From Clostridium_I sp963725425 (lineage in GTDB: Bacteria; Bacillota; Clostridia; Clostridiales; Clostridiaceae): 64,000 nucleotides of DNA. Position 1 is the first letter of the stretch. Each line of letters starts with the position of its first letter. This document shows, piece by piece, positions 35,279 through 44,823 of this stretch. Below the pieces are notes generated by a model. The model made no database searches. It worked only from the letters and a program-made list of their open reading frames with translations, and was not told the DNA's origin. Where the stretch lies: NCBI GenBank assembly GCA_963725425.1, contig CAVRYJ010000044.1, forward strand, positions 1 through 64,000. The letters are read 5' to 3'. Both the position numbers and the translations under genes were made by a program.

Positions 35279-35617
35279 ATGGGAAATGAATATAAAACAC
35301 TAGCATGTGGAAATCATATTGAAGAAAACGTTGATTTTGAATTTTACAAGGCTTTATTTGACCCTGTGAGGAGTAAAATATTAGTGTCTATTGCTAGCAG
35401 TGGCAAAAAAAACATTAGCGAAATTTCGGAAAACTTTACGCAAGATAGGTCAGTAATTTCAAGGCACTTGGATTTAATGAGCCGTTATGGAATTGTTAGC
35501 AAAACCAAAATAAACAGATCTGTATTTTATGAGGTGAATAGTACATTTATTCTTAATAAATTTGAAGAAACCACACAAAACTTAAAAAAACTTATCCAAA
35601 TTACACAACCTAAATAG
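35279..35617 (+). CDS. ArsR-type winged-helix transcriptional regulator
   Basis: I chose ATG 35279 (MGNEYKTLACGNHIEEN), with GGTGAT upstream. The 112-residue protein has the ArsR fold: FYKALFDPVRSKILVSIASS, then SEISENFTQDRSVISRHLDL, then a wing ending NRSVFYEVN. The usual ELCVC metal motif is absent, and one cysteine (C10) lies near the N-terminus. It is followed by a flavodoxin/ferredoxin gene with an operator-like repeat between, so the regulator probably controls itself and that gene. The signal could be redox or a small ligand. Confidence 0.8.
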   Translation: MGNEYKTLACGNHIEENVDFEFYKALFDPVRSKILVSIASSGKKNISEISENFTQDRSVISRHLDLMSRYGIVSKTKINRSVFYEVNSTFILNKFEETTQNLKKLIQITQPK

Positions 35618-35651
35618 AAATGAAATATGGCAGAAATGCCTTTTTTATTTA

Positions 35652-35677
35652 GCACATGAGTGCATATGTGTGCATGT
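35652..35677. promoter_or_regulatory. second TGCAT-type operator, ahead of the ferredoxin gene
   Basis: CACATGAGTGCATATGTGTG and CATGT repeat the TGCAT/TGTGCAT units found in the arsR promoter spacer. It lies 35 bases after the arsR stop and 33 before the next ATG. It is a likely second binding site of the same regulator. Confidence 0.6.
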
Positions 35678-35709
35678 AAACAAAAAATAAAAAAGAGGAG
35701 TGTTGTAGA

Positions 35710-36495
35710 ATGAGTAAAAATATTATATTTTATTTTTCAGGTACTGGAAACAGTTTTAAAGTTGCAAAAGATATAGCAAAAGAAATCGAAAATTGTGAAA
35801 TCATTTCAATGGGAAGCAGTAAGGATTATGACTTACAAGCAGGATACGAAACAATAGGATTTGTTTACCCAACTTATTTTAGAGGAGAACCTATAAAAGT
35901 TAGAGAATTTATTACTAGGTTGAATTTACAGAATAATAAAAATGCGTATTATTTTGCAGTTGCAACATGCGGCAGGTATGAAGGTAACGCACTTATTCAT
36001 ATAAAGCATTTATTAAAAAGAAAAAACCTAACCCTAAATTATGCAAAAATGCTTGATATGTTTTCTAACTATGTTATCACATATGATATGCGTGAGACCA
36101 TTGAAGAAGAGACTAAACAATCAGAAAAAGATTTGATTCCGATTATACAATCTATAAAAAGCAAAGAAACTAATAAACTGTCTATCACAGAACCACTTCA
36201 AGAAATAGCCTACAAGGTTTTAATTAAATTTCCTCATAATATGGATAAAAATTATAATGTTTCTGATGCCTGCACTGGCTGTGGGATATGTAAAAAAGTA
36301 TGTCCTGTAGGTAATATTGATTTAGATGATAATAATAGACCATATTTTAAACATCATTGTGAGCAATGTGTTGCCTGTATTCAATATTGCCCCAATAGGG
36401 CATTAAATTATAAAAACAAGACGCAAAGCAGAAGAAGATATACTCATCCAAGTATAAAATATACGGAACTGGCGAAAATGAACAAGAATGATTAG
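35710..36495 (+). CDS. EFR1-type flavodoxin plus 2[4Fe-4S] ferredoxin protein
   Basis: A 261-residue fusion. Residues 1-160 are a flavodoxin domain with the FMN phosphate loop FSGTGNSFKVAKDI and GFVYPTYFRGEPIKV. The C-terminal part has two 4Fe-4S motifs, CTGCGICKKVCPVGNI and CEQCVACIQYCPNRAL. Such proteins carry electrons between ferredoxin-level donors and unknown acceptors in anaerobes. The gene follows the ArsR-like regulator in the same direction behind AGAGGAG and appears to be its target. The gene is intact. A remnant with the same flavodoxin type is at 6205-6517. Confidence 0.88.
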   Translation: MSKNIIFYFSGTGNSFKVAKDIAKEIENCEIISMGSSKDYDLQAGYETIGFVYPTYFRGEPIKVREFITRLNLQNNKNAYYFAVATCGRYEGNALIHIKHLLKRKNLTLNYAKMLDMFSNYVITYDMRETIEEETKQSEKDLIPIIQSIKSKETNKLSITEPLQEIAYKVLIKFPHNMDKNYNVSDACTGCGICKKVCPVGNIDLDDNNRPYFKHHCEQCVACIQYCPNRALNYKNKTQSRRRYTHPSIKYTELAKMNKND

Positions 36496-36666
36496 TATGT
36501 TTATGAATAAGCAATGTCTATACCTAGTTGAGTATAAGTATTTAGAACAGTTAGCAGTAAAATGTATACAATTCTCAATTAAAGAAATACTGTAAGCTCT
36601 TATTACATTTAGTACGTAATGTTAATAAGCCACGCCACAACGGTGTATTCTGGGGGAGGTTAACTT

Positions 36667-36712
36667 GATTAGCATTGCTAAGGATGAAGGAATACAAATA
36701 GGAGGAACCGAG
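36667..36712 (+). pseudogene. Rpn-family transposase, C-terminal remnant 2
   Basis: Only ISIAKDEGIQIGG-like codons remain (GATTAGCATTGCTAAGGATG on). They are nearly identical to the ends of remnants 1 and 3, then continue directly into the terminator-plus-tail block at 36716. This junction shows what normally follows the transposase gene. Confidence 0.6.
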
Positions 36713-36715
36713 AAA

Positions 36716-36838
36716 GAATCGCCCTAAATGGCGGTTCTTTTGCGTAGATTTGGATTAACTAATTTGTTGAAATTTATTACATAATATGGCTAATAATGAT
36801 AATATTATATAGATAGTTATGACCCAATTGTAAAAGTT
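36716..36838 (+). repeat. conserved Rpn-downstream block, copy 4 (full)
   Basis: GAATCGCC-CTAAAT-GGCGGTTC with TTTT forms the terminator. It is followed by TTAACTAATTTGTTGAAATT and AATAATGATAATATTATATA up to AGATAGTTATGA. It matches 29481-29605 over its full length. A GNAT gene begins 90 bases further on, as at copy 1. Confidence 0.7.
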
Positions 36839-36928
36839 GTGCGCAGTAATGATAATTTGGTGAATAAAGCGTATCTCCCCACTATCAAAGATAGAATTTA
36901 TTTATATTTATTGAATAAGGAGAAGAAA

Positions 36929-37780
36929 ATGATAAGAAATTTTAGTTTTGAAGACAAAGGGCAACTGGTTAAAATAGTTAAACAAGGAATTATGATTGAC
37001 GAGCAAGATATTATTAATTATGTTACTCATAAAGATATTAAAATAATTGTATATGATGATAATGAAACAGGGCTTATAGGCTTTAGTAGCTTTAGAATAT
37101 GGGGTAAGGATAAAAATAAAGCAGATGTAGATACATATGTAGTTCCTAGTTCAAGGAGAAAAGGAATTGGAACTCTGTTATATAATGAAATAATGAAGTA
37201 TACAGCCGAGATAAATCTCAATTTTATAAATACAAGATTTAGGGTGGACAAAGATGATGCCACTTTACTTTATAAAAAGTTAGGTTATGAAAAGTGGTAT
37301 GGAGGGCATGATTTATTTTATAATGGGTCAGAACAGCCTAAATCAGATTTGAGGTTTGTATCTTATGAAGATAAATACTTTGAGCAATATGCACAAGGAT
37401 TACGAACTAGCTTTTATGAAATGAGAAAGGAAAATGATTTTAGGCCTTATTTATGTTGTGAGTTAAACAAAGAAAAAAGAGAAGAATTTTCAAATAATAA
37501 AGACAATCTTTTCTTATTGTTAAATAATGAAAAACTTATTGCATCTGTAATTGTTTATAATAATGGCGATTTAGATGATGTATTTGTTGTTCCATCATAT
37601 CAAGGCAAGGGTTATGGAAAGATAATAGTACAATTCGCTATCAATAAGGCTATAAACGGTGGTATTACTAATATTCGATTGAGAGCTATAGAATGGAATA
37701 AAAGGGCATTAAATTTATATCGAAGTCTTGGATTTGATATAGTACAAACTACTCATTACTATCGGCTATTTAAAGTTTAA
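36929..37780 (+). CDS. tandem-GNAT acetyltransferase
   Basis: I chose ATG 36929 (MIRNFSFEDKGQLVKIVKQG) because AAGGAGAAG lies just upstream. The frame is open further back but lacks such a site. The 283 residues carry two GNAT domains with acetyl-CoA loops: VVPSSRRKGIGTLLYNEIM (about residues 72-90) and VVPSYQGKGYGKIIVQFAI (about 223-241). The second ends in NKRALNLYRSLGF. Substrate unknown. Intact. A conserved repeat block lies ahead of it and an IS110 copy starts 26 bases after its stop. Confidence 0.8.
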   Translation: MIRNFSFEDKGQLVKIVKQGIMIDEQDIINYVTHKDIKIIVYDDNETGLIGFSSFRIWGKDKNKADVDTYVVPSSRRKGIGTLLYNEIMKYTAEINLNFINTRFRVDKDDATLLYKKLGYEKWYGGHDLFYNGSEQPKSDLRFVSYEDKYFEQYAQGLRTSFYEMRKENDFRPYLCCELNKEKREEFSNNKDNLFLLLNNEKLIASVIVYNNGDLDDVFVVPSYQGKGYGKIIVQFAINKAINGGITNIRLRAIEWNKRALNLYRSLGFDIVQTTHYYRLFKV

Positions 37781-37848
37781 GTTGATTTGTCGTGTACTTT
37801 ATGATAACGAGCATTCCTGTTATGAATTAAAATGAACTTTGAAAAAAA

Positions 37849-37925
37849 GAGCACCTACTGATAATATAAGGGTATAAATAGTTCGAACTTTTATCCCAAA
37901 TTTATAATTATCAGTGGAGGTACTC
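37849..37925 (+). promoter_or_regulatory. transposase leader hairpin, copy B
   Basis: The sequence is identical to 13524-13600. The GGAGGT ribosome-binding site of the transposase is in the 3' arm of a long stem closed by GAGCACCT...AGGTACTC. Confidence 0.65.
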
Positions 37926-37928
37926 AAA

Positions 37929-39212
37929 ATGAATTATACACAAAATGAGAAGATTATGTCAATAAACGAAAGAACTTTAGTTATAGGAATTGATATTGCA
38001 AAGGCGGTTCAATATGCGAGAGCTTTTGATTACAGAGGAATAGAGCTTGGAAAAGTAAAATCCTTTGAAAATACAGCCGAAGGCTTTAAGATATTTGAAG
38101 ACTGGATAAAATCACTAGCAAATGAAAAACAGAAAAATAATATAATTGTTGGGTTGGAGCCTACAGGACATTATTGGTTTACTTTAGCACACTTCCTAAA
38201 GGAGTTAGGAGTAAAGCTAGTTCTTGTCAATCCATATCATGTGAAGCGAATCAAAGAACTTGATGATAACTCTCAAACTAAGAATGATAGTAAAGATCCT
38301 AAGACAATTGCTAAATTGGTGATTGATGGCAGATATTTTGAACCTTATATCCCAGAGGGTATATACAGCGATTTAAGAGTAGCCATGGATATGAGAGAAG
38401 GTCTTGTCAAGAATCTTAACAAAATAAAGAATAAGGTCACACAATGGATGGACAAATATTTCCCGGAATTTAATGATGTTTTTGGTGATTGGGAAGGTAA
38501 AGCAGCTTTGATAACCCTAAAGGAATTTCCAACACCAGAAAAAATCTTATCAACAAGTGTTCAGCAAATAGTTGCAGCATGGAGAAAAGAAGTTAAACGT
38601 GCCGTAGGCTTTAATAGAGCTGTTAAATTAGTTGAAGCAGCTAAAATTTCTATAGGCATTAAAGAAGGTCTTAGAATGGGTGAAAAAGATCTTATAGTTA
38701 ATTTAGAACAATATGATTTATATATTAGACAGCTTGAACAGTTAGAGCTGGAAATTGAAGAATTGGCCCTTCAAATACCAGGAGCAAAGGAAATTTTAAC
38801 TATTAAAGGTGTAGGTATAATCACTGCTGCTGGCTTTATTGCAGAGGTTGGAGATATTACAAGATTCACACATCCAGGCCAAATACAAAAACTTGCAGGC
38901 TTAAATTTAATTGAGAATAGTTCAGGCAAACATAAAGGTAAAACGAGTATAAGTAAAAGAGGACGGTCAAAGCTTCGAGCACTGCTGTTCAGGGTAATGA
39001 TGCCTTTGGTTGCTAAAAATCCGGAGTTTAAGATGCTACATGATCACTACAAGAATAGAAAAGACAATCCGTTAAAGAAGAAGCAATCACTGATATTGCT
39101 ATGCTGTAAGCTAATAAGGATTCTATATGCAATTATGGTTAAACAGGTTGCATATAATCCACAAAACCTAATAAAGGATATAGCATTTCTACAATTAAGA
39201 GAGGCAGTTTAA
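37929..39212 (+). CDS. IS110 family transposase, copy B
   Basis: The 427-residue protein is identical to that at 13604-14887. Three synonymous differences cluster at 38861-38879. The rest of the gene shows none by eye, which suggests recent duplication or gene conversion with a third copy elsewhere. The DEDD motif and the SSGKHKGKTSISKRG signature are intact, so both copies may be active. Confidence 0.93.
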   Translation: MNYTQNEKIMSINERTLVIGIDIAKAVQYARAFDYRGIELGKVKSFENTAEGFKIFEDWIKSLANEKQKNNIIVGLEPTGHYWFTLAHFLKELGVKLVLVNPYHVKRIKELDDNSQTKNDSKDPKTIAKLVIDGRYFEPYIPEGIYSDLRVAMDMREGLVKNLNKIKNKVTQWMDKYFPEFNDVFGDWEGKAALITLKEFPTPEKILSTSVQQIVAAWRKEVKRAVGFNRAVKLVEAAKISIGIKEGLRMGEKDLIVNLEQYDLYIRQLEQLELEIEELALQIPGAKEILTIKGVGIITAAGFIAEVGDITRFTHPGQIQKLAGLNLIENSSGKHKGKTSISKRGRSKLRALLFRVMMPLVAKNPEFKMLHDHYKNRKDNPLKKKQSLILLCCKLIRILYAIMVKQVAYNPQNLIKDIAFLQLREAV

Positions 39213-39217
39213 TAAAG

Positions 39218-39303
39218 TTATCCACAATACAATATAATTAATACTTGTCTTAAAATTATCCACAGCTAATCAAGTTTATTCTTAAGCTATAAAGTGTGGA
39301 AAA
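39218..39303. other. DnaA-box-like cluster, copy B
   Basis: TTATCCACA is at 39218-39226 and 39256-39264, and TGTGGAAAA at 39295-39303. The cluster has the same spacing as in copy A. Confidence 0.5.
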
Positions 39304-39339
39304 CAAACGATATTCATAAGTTTTTGTGTATTGACCTTT

Positions 39340-39515
39340 GAAAAAAGAAACTTGGATTAGTCAGTGTTTAGAGACCTCCATAAGGGCATAGACCCGGTAT
39401 ACGAGCATGAACTGACATCCGCCTTTGGATAAACGGAACGAAGGAATTAAGGACATTGATCCTGTGAGACATCGAAGGGTAAGTTACCAGAGTAATTGCG
39501 GACACCAAAAGTAAT
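39340..39515 (+). ncRNA. candidate IS110 bridge RNA, copy B
   Basis: It equals 15015-15190 except for one base: A at 15148 is C at 39473. That base lies inside the 9-mer shared with the right edge of the element in copy A. A change in a guide position would alter targeting, so the difference may matter. Ends not known. Confidence 0.5.
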
Positions 39516-39684
39516 AATATTTTAACAAATAAAACAGTCAGTCTGTTATACTTACTCATCTATGCCCACATATACACAAAATTTATAAATTTATCTAAAT
39601 AGTTTTTTTATCAAATGATGAGATACTAAGAATGAGTGAGATATCAAGAGAAAATCAAATAACATAGAAGAAGGAGGAAAAATT

Positions 39685-39937
39685 ATGAAAAAATCCTCTG
39701 AACTTGAATATATTAGACCAGATTATGAAAAAGGAAAAGCAGCCTTATTGAAGTATAAGGACAAATTGGCAACTGCATCATCCTATAAAGATTTCCGTAA
39801 AAACCAAAGAAGCGATTTCCGATGAACTTGGCAACTTATTTGACAAATTGATTAACCTGCGCACTGACATGGCAAAAAGCCTTGGGCTAGGAAGTTATGT
39901 GGAGATGGTGTATCGGGTACTCGGACGCTGTGATTAA
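39685..39937 (+). pseudogene. M3-family oligoendopeptidase, N-terminal remnant
   Basis: ATG 39685 follows GGAGG from the IS edge. ELEYIRPDYEKGKAALLKYK, then KDKLATASSYKDFRK stops early. In another frame EAISDELGNLFDKLINLRTD, then MAKSLGLGSYVEMVYRVLGR follows, as in the N-terminal region of M3 peptidases (PepF/OEF). The HEXXH active site is absent. Large deletions and frameshifts make this a dead gene. The coding sequence is richer in G+C than its surroundings. Confidence 0.65.
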
Positions 39938-40067
39938 AGAGTGTGATGATAAGGAACGCTGAAACAAAGTGAATATATAAGAAAGTCAATTCTAGAAAAG
40001 AATATTATAGTAAATATTCAAGATTCTTTTACTATCAAAAAATACAATTAGAAAGGACAGTGTAAAT

Positions 40068-40958
40068 ATGCTTGAAAAATTCATACAAAACTCTAAACAC
40101 CTACATATACATGGCATTGTAGTATTACAAAATGGAGATAAAATTGCTGAGCATCATTGGAATGAGGATAAAAGAAGAAATCAATATTCTATTACAAAGA
40201 GTTTTACGGGTACAGCTATGGGAATAGCGATTGATGAGGGATTAATAACCTTACAAAGTAGTGTTATTGATTATTTTCAAAAGGATATTCCAGAGAATCT
40301 GTCAAAAATGCAAATAGAACGATTGGGGAAATTGACGGTTGAGGACCTTTTAATGATGACGGCTGGATATGAAGATTTAATATTACTTCTAAGTAATTCG
40401 GAAGATAAAAATTGGATTAAAGTTTGTTTATCATCTCCGCTTATATATGAAGCAAAAAAACGGTTTATTTATACCAGTTACACAGCTTATTTAGTTGGTG
40501 TTATTGTGGAGAAAGTGACAGGTTATTCTTTAATCAATTACCTCACTCCAAGATTATTTGAACCATTAGGGATTGAACGTGTGGGTTATGAATTATGTCC
40601 TTTAGGTTATGTAAATGGAGCTACAGGGCTCTTATTAACTGTCAATGAACTTAGTAAATTTGGACAACTATATTTACAAGATGGTGTATATAATGGAAAA
40701 CAGTTAATCTCTAGGAATTGGATTGAACAAGCTACAAGAAAACAAAGAGATACATATGTTGGCTCTAAAGATGATTGCATGGGTTATGGGTATTTCTTTT
40801 GGAGAGGTTGCCACAATTCTTATCGTGCTGATGGTAAGCTAGGGCAGAATTGCATTGTCTTGAGGGATAAAAATGCTGTTATTGCTGTAAATTCTAATGA
40901 GGAAAACTCACAAGCAGTTAGAAACTGTATCTGGGATAACATTTATCCTATACTTTAA
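40068..40958 (+). CDS. serine hydrolase of the beta-lactamase/D-Ala-D-Ala carboxypeptidase family
   Basis: A 296-residue protein with the S-x-x-K motif SITKSFTGTAMG near residue 45 (S and K catalytic). YTSYTAYLVG near residue 140 occupies the place of the usual YxN motif. No signal peptide is seen, so it is probably cytoplasmic and more likely an esterase or peptidase-like enzyme than a secreted beta-lactamase. AGAAAGGAC precedes ATG. The gene is intact and solitary, between an IS110 copy and an Rpn-transposase remnant. Confidence 0.8.
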   Translation: MLEKFIQNSKHLHIHGIVVLQNGDKIAEHHWNEDKRRNQYSITKSFTGTAMGIAIDEGLITLQSSVIDYFQKDIPENLSKMQIERLGKLTVEDLLMMTAGYEDLILLLSNSEDKNWIKVCLSSPLIYEAKKRFIYTSYTAYLVGVIVEKVTGYSLINYLTPRLFEPLGIERVGYELCPLGYVNGATGLLLTVNELSKFGQLYLQDGVYNGKQLISRNWIEQATRKQRDTYVGSKDDCMGYGYFFWRGCHNSYRADGKLGQNCIVLRDKNAVIAVNSNEENSQAVRNCIWDNIYPIL

Positions 40959-40982
40959 GAGTTATCTTTATTTAAAAGATAA

Positions 40983-41178
40983 AGCGAAAATATAAGTAAA
41001 TAAGACTTAAAGGAGCTGATGGATATGGATGTTGATATAAAAAAAGCAGAAGAAAAAATAGAAGATCTAAGTAGTGATCATGAAACTTTGGCGCTTTACA
41101 AAGCAAGAGAAAGATCACTACAGAAGAGAGCTAATATGATTAGCAGTGCTAAGGATGAAGGAATACAAATAGGAGGAG
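40983..41178 (+). pseudogene. Rpn-family transposase, C-terminal remnant 3
   Basis: AGCGAAAATATAAGTAAATA onward is nearly identical to 34832-35030. It reads LMDMDVDIKKAEEKIEDLSS, then ETLALYKARERSLQKRANMI and SSAKDEGIQIGG. The nuclease domain is missing. The end of the remnant, AGGAGGAGGT, is the ribosome-binding site of the following ABC transporter gene. Confidence 0.65.
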
Positions 41179-41187
41179 GTAAAATGA

Positions 41188-42953
41188 GTGACTGAAGAAA
41201 AAGGTAAAAGAATTAGATATGCACTATTATGGAGCTTTAGATTCCTCAAAAAGTATAAATTAGGGTTTATAATTGTTATTTTAAGCGGTACCATACTGAG
41301 TGCAATTAATTTATCAACTGTTATATATATAGAGCGGGCTATTGAACAAATAGCACATAAGAAAAATAATATTATAACTATTTGTATTATATTATTATGT
41401 CTTTTGGCTTTTGGTACTCTACTTACGTATATGACAGAATACATTAGTGGGAAAATAGGAAGCTGTGTAGCTTATGATATTAGGGACATTTTTACGGATA
41501 AGATTATGAAAATTAGTGAGAAAAGCAAAGACCAGCTGAGGTTAGGTGACATTATATCAAGATTTAATTACGATTTAGGCATTATTACGGACTTTATTCC
41601 AGGTGGAATTACAAATTTGGTATATCAAATGGTTATGGCGGTTACAGCTATAGTCTATATGTTATATATAAATTGGCTTCTTCTAAGCATAAGTATTGCA
41701 ATAGTTCCTGTGTGCATGATTATTGTAAATATACTTCGAAAAAGAATTAGCAACTATTTTGAGGAAAATATCAAAAATATTGGACAAGCTAATAAAATTG
41801 CCTCTGAAACTATAAATAACATCAATGTTATCAAAGCCTATAATCTTCAGGACATTATATTTAGTAATATTAAAAAATTTTACAATGGTAGCTTAAACTC
41901 ATGGATTAATATACACAAGTTATTTTCACCAATGTTAATGTTAAATATTCTTATGAATGAATTTCCTAAGGTATTTTGTATTGCACTTGGAAGTTACTTA
42001 GCCTTAAATCATTATATTGCTATAGGAAATTTAGTTGGTTTTGTTTTGCTTCTTGATTATGTAGTAAATCCTATTACAAAATTGCCAGACATTATAACTT
42101 CTATTTCAAATACTGGTGCTGCATATGAAAGAATAGTGCAAATTTACGAGCTAAAAGAGGAACGTGATAATGGTACTTATTTAGCTGATAATATTAAAAA
42201 TCAAGTTCTATTAGAAATGAAAAATATTAAGTTTGGTTATAATGAAAGTAAAACTGTATTGGATAATATAAATTTGAAATTAAAAGTTTGTGAAAAAGTA
42301 GCGTTAGTTGGAAAAAGTGGGTGTGGAAAGAGTAGTGTAATAAAATTATTAAGCGGATTTTATGATTATGATGAAGGTGAAATATATATTTGTGGTAAAC
42401 CTTATCATGAAATATCCTTAAGAAGTATCGTAAGCATATAGCACTTGTTTCCCAAGAGGTGACTATATTTCCATGGAGTATTGCTGATAATATTGCTTTT
42501 GGAAGTGATAAAAAAGACTTAACAAGAGAAGAAATTATTGAAGCTGCTAAATATGCCAATGCTCATGAGTTTATTATGAATATGCCTAAAGGGTATGATA
42601 CAATTTTGGATGAGAATGGTAAAAACTTATCTGGTGGACAGAAGCAAATGATAGCTATTGCAAGAGCATTTATTAAAGATGCACCAATTGTTTTGCTTGA
42701 TGAGCCAACTTCAGCTTTGGATGCACAAGCTGAAGCAGTTGTTACAGAATCATTAGAGCATTTAATTAAAGAAAAAGGTGTAATTATTGTATCCCACCAA
42801 CTATCTTCAATTATAAAATCGGATAGAATTTTAGTGTTGGATGATGGAAAAGTTGTTGAAGAAGGTACTCATGAAGCTTTGATGAAACGAAATTCATTAT
42901 ATAAAAAGTTGTATCTAATGGGATTTAAAGATAAAGAAGAATTGAGGTTGTAG
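41188..42953 (+). pseudogene. ABC transporter half-molecule 1 (exporter type), frameshifted
   Basis: GTG 41188 lies 7 bases after GGAGGAGGT. Six membrane helices (about residues 1-320) are followed by a nucleotide-binding domain with Walker A VGKSGCGKSS. Frame one ends at 42441. The next frame reads RKHIALVSQEVTIFPWSIAD (Q-loop), signature NLSGGQKQMIAIARAF, Walker B VLLDEPTSALD and a SHQLSS H-loop. One base missing near 42432 (ATCGTAAG, expected ATCCGTAAG) accounts for the break. Its stop is 1 base before the second transporter gene, so the two probably form a heterodimer. Confidence 0.8.
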
Positions 42954-42954
42954 T

Positions 42955-44747
42955 ATGATTAAGAAAAGATATTTTTATGAGTTAGGTCGTGTATATTCTT
43001 TAATAGATGATAAGAAACTTGAATACTTCACTTCTATATTTGTTACAGGAGTTGCAAATCCTTGTGTTCAAATTATGTTTGCATTTGCATATAGAAATGC
43101 TATTAATGCAATTGAATATAATAATCAAACTTTATTTGGGAAAACATGTTTTTGGTAATTATGTCTATTATTATTCAATGTATAATAGAACCTATTGCTA
43201 ATTGCTATAATGGCTGCTTGGTAAATCATATAGTATGTCATATTAAGGAAATTGTTTTTAAGCACATTGAGAAACTTCCATTATCATATTTTGAAAATAA
43301 CCATAGTGGAGATACTATGGTAAGGCTAACTTCTGATATTGAAAAGTTTGAACCAATTTATAGAGCAAATATAAGGAATCTTATGCAGTCAATTATATAT
43401 GGTATTAGCGCTGGTATATGTATGTTTATTTTAAGTTATAAGCTTACTATATGTTCAATATTATTTTCTACTATTACATTTTTTTGTAATGCTGCATTCA
43501 CAAACATTTCAAGAGAACTTGGAGAAAAAAATCAGAGGCAGTTATCTAAAGTGACTCAAAGTTTTATCAATATTTACAATGGTGATTCAACTGCGAAGAT
43601 GTTTAATAAGGAAGAAAAGCTAAAAGCCATTTTTGATAATGAAAATTCATTATTAGCTAAAATAGCTATGAAAACAGTAAAATTTAATGCTAAAAAGTCT
43701 ACTCTTAATTTCTCAAATTTATATCTTAGCAATATAGGAATACTTTTGGTTGGACTATTTATGGTGTCTAATGGAGAAATTGATATTGGTTCGGTTGTAA
43801 GTATTGTTTCATTGCAGTCAGGTATTACAAACATGTTTGTTTCAATTGGAGGGTTTTTAGCATCTATTCAGGTAAATCTTGCAAGTGCAGCTCGTATATT
43901 TGAAGTATTGGATACAAAGCCAGAAAATAATAGATACGAAATAAGTGCGGCGGATAATTCAGAAAATGATGATATGATTGTATATAAAGACATATGCTTT
44001 TCATATAACCACGAGAAAAATATAATTAATAATATTAATTTAACTATGAAAAAAAATAATATCTATGCTGTAGTTGGTACTAATGGAAGTGGTAAATCCA
44101 CCTTGATGAAATTACTTATGGGTTTTTATGAACCTCATGGGAATATAAGTTTTTTAGGAAAAGCTTATGGTGAATATTTATTAACAGAGATAAGAGAGAA
44201 AATTACGTATGTACCGCAGCAGCCAGCAGTATTCAGTACAAGTATAAGAGAAAATATACGTTATAGGTAAGATTGATGCCACAGAAGAAGAAATAATAGA
44301 AGCAGCTAAGCTAGCTAGAATCCATGATTATATTACTAATTTGGAGGATGGGTACGATACAAATGTAGGTGATGAGGGAGCTTTTTTATCTGGTGGGCAA
44401 AAGCAAAGGATTGTAATTGCTAGAGCATTTATGAAAAAAAGCACCAATCATTATTCTAGATGAAGCTACTTGCATCACTTGATACAGAAAATGAAATATA
44501 TATTATTGATTCACTAAGACAGATGGCTAAGGATAGGAGAATAATAATAATTGCACACAGATTACAATCCATTCAAAATTCGGATTGGATTTATATGATT
44601 AAAGATGGCTATATTAAAGAACAGGGAAAACATGATGAAGTGAGGAGGAAAATGGGAATATCGCAGATTATACAATCTGCAGGATATTTTGAGGTTAAAG
44701 CACCGTATGTGATTGCTTCTATCATTAATCGTTGCCATACCCAATAA
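42955..44747 (+). pseudogene. ABC transporter half-molecule 2, several frameshifts
   Basis: The reading begins MIKKRYFYELGRVYSLIDDK and breaks at 43158. Adding one A to the run 43141-43144 restores it. The membrane domain continues to a nucleotide-binding domain with Walker A VVGTNGSGKSTLMKLL and Q-loop YVPQQPAVF. Further breaks lie at about 44264, at 44434-44440 (one A too many) and at 44470 (one T too many). Between them are signature LSGGQKQRIVIARAF and H-loop AHRLQS. With these repaired it would be a normal half-transporter of about 590 residues. As read, it is inactive. Confidence 0.75.
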
Positions 44748-44763
44748 TCATTCAAAAGTAGAA

Positions 44764-44804
44764 GAAACCGTAAAGCCTTATATATCAAAGGTTTACGGTT
44801 TCTT
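44764..44804 (+). terminator. terminator behind the ABC transporter pair
   Basis: GAAACCGTAAA (44764-44774) and TTTACGGTTTC (44792-44802) are perfect 11-bp arms, with further pairing CCTT/AAGG inside, followed by TTGTTC. Confidence 0.7.
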
Positions 44805-44823
44805 GTTCATATACTTGTGTCGA

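Larger units (their letters stand above)
37807..39676 (+). mobile_element. IS110-family insertion sequence, copy B
   Basis: A direct repeat of 13482-15351 at an offset of 24325 bases, same orientation. Left flank and right flank differ from copy A, so it is an independent insertion or part of a larger duplication event. The leader hairpin (37849-37925), transposase, DnaA-like boxes (39218-39303) and candidate bridge RNA are all present. The right edge again abuts a ribosome-binding site, here of a broken peptidase gene. Confidence 0.85.

Noticed and set aside
13482..39676. Reading the two IS110 copies as a classical composite transposon
   Set aside because: IS110 elements do not usually move flanked DNA as a unit and no target duplication is visible at the outer ends. 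Recombination between direct repeats is the safer statement.
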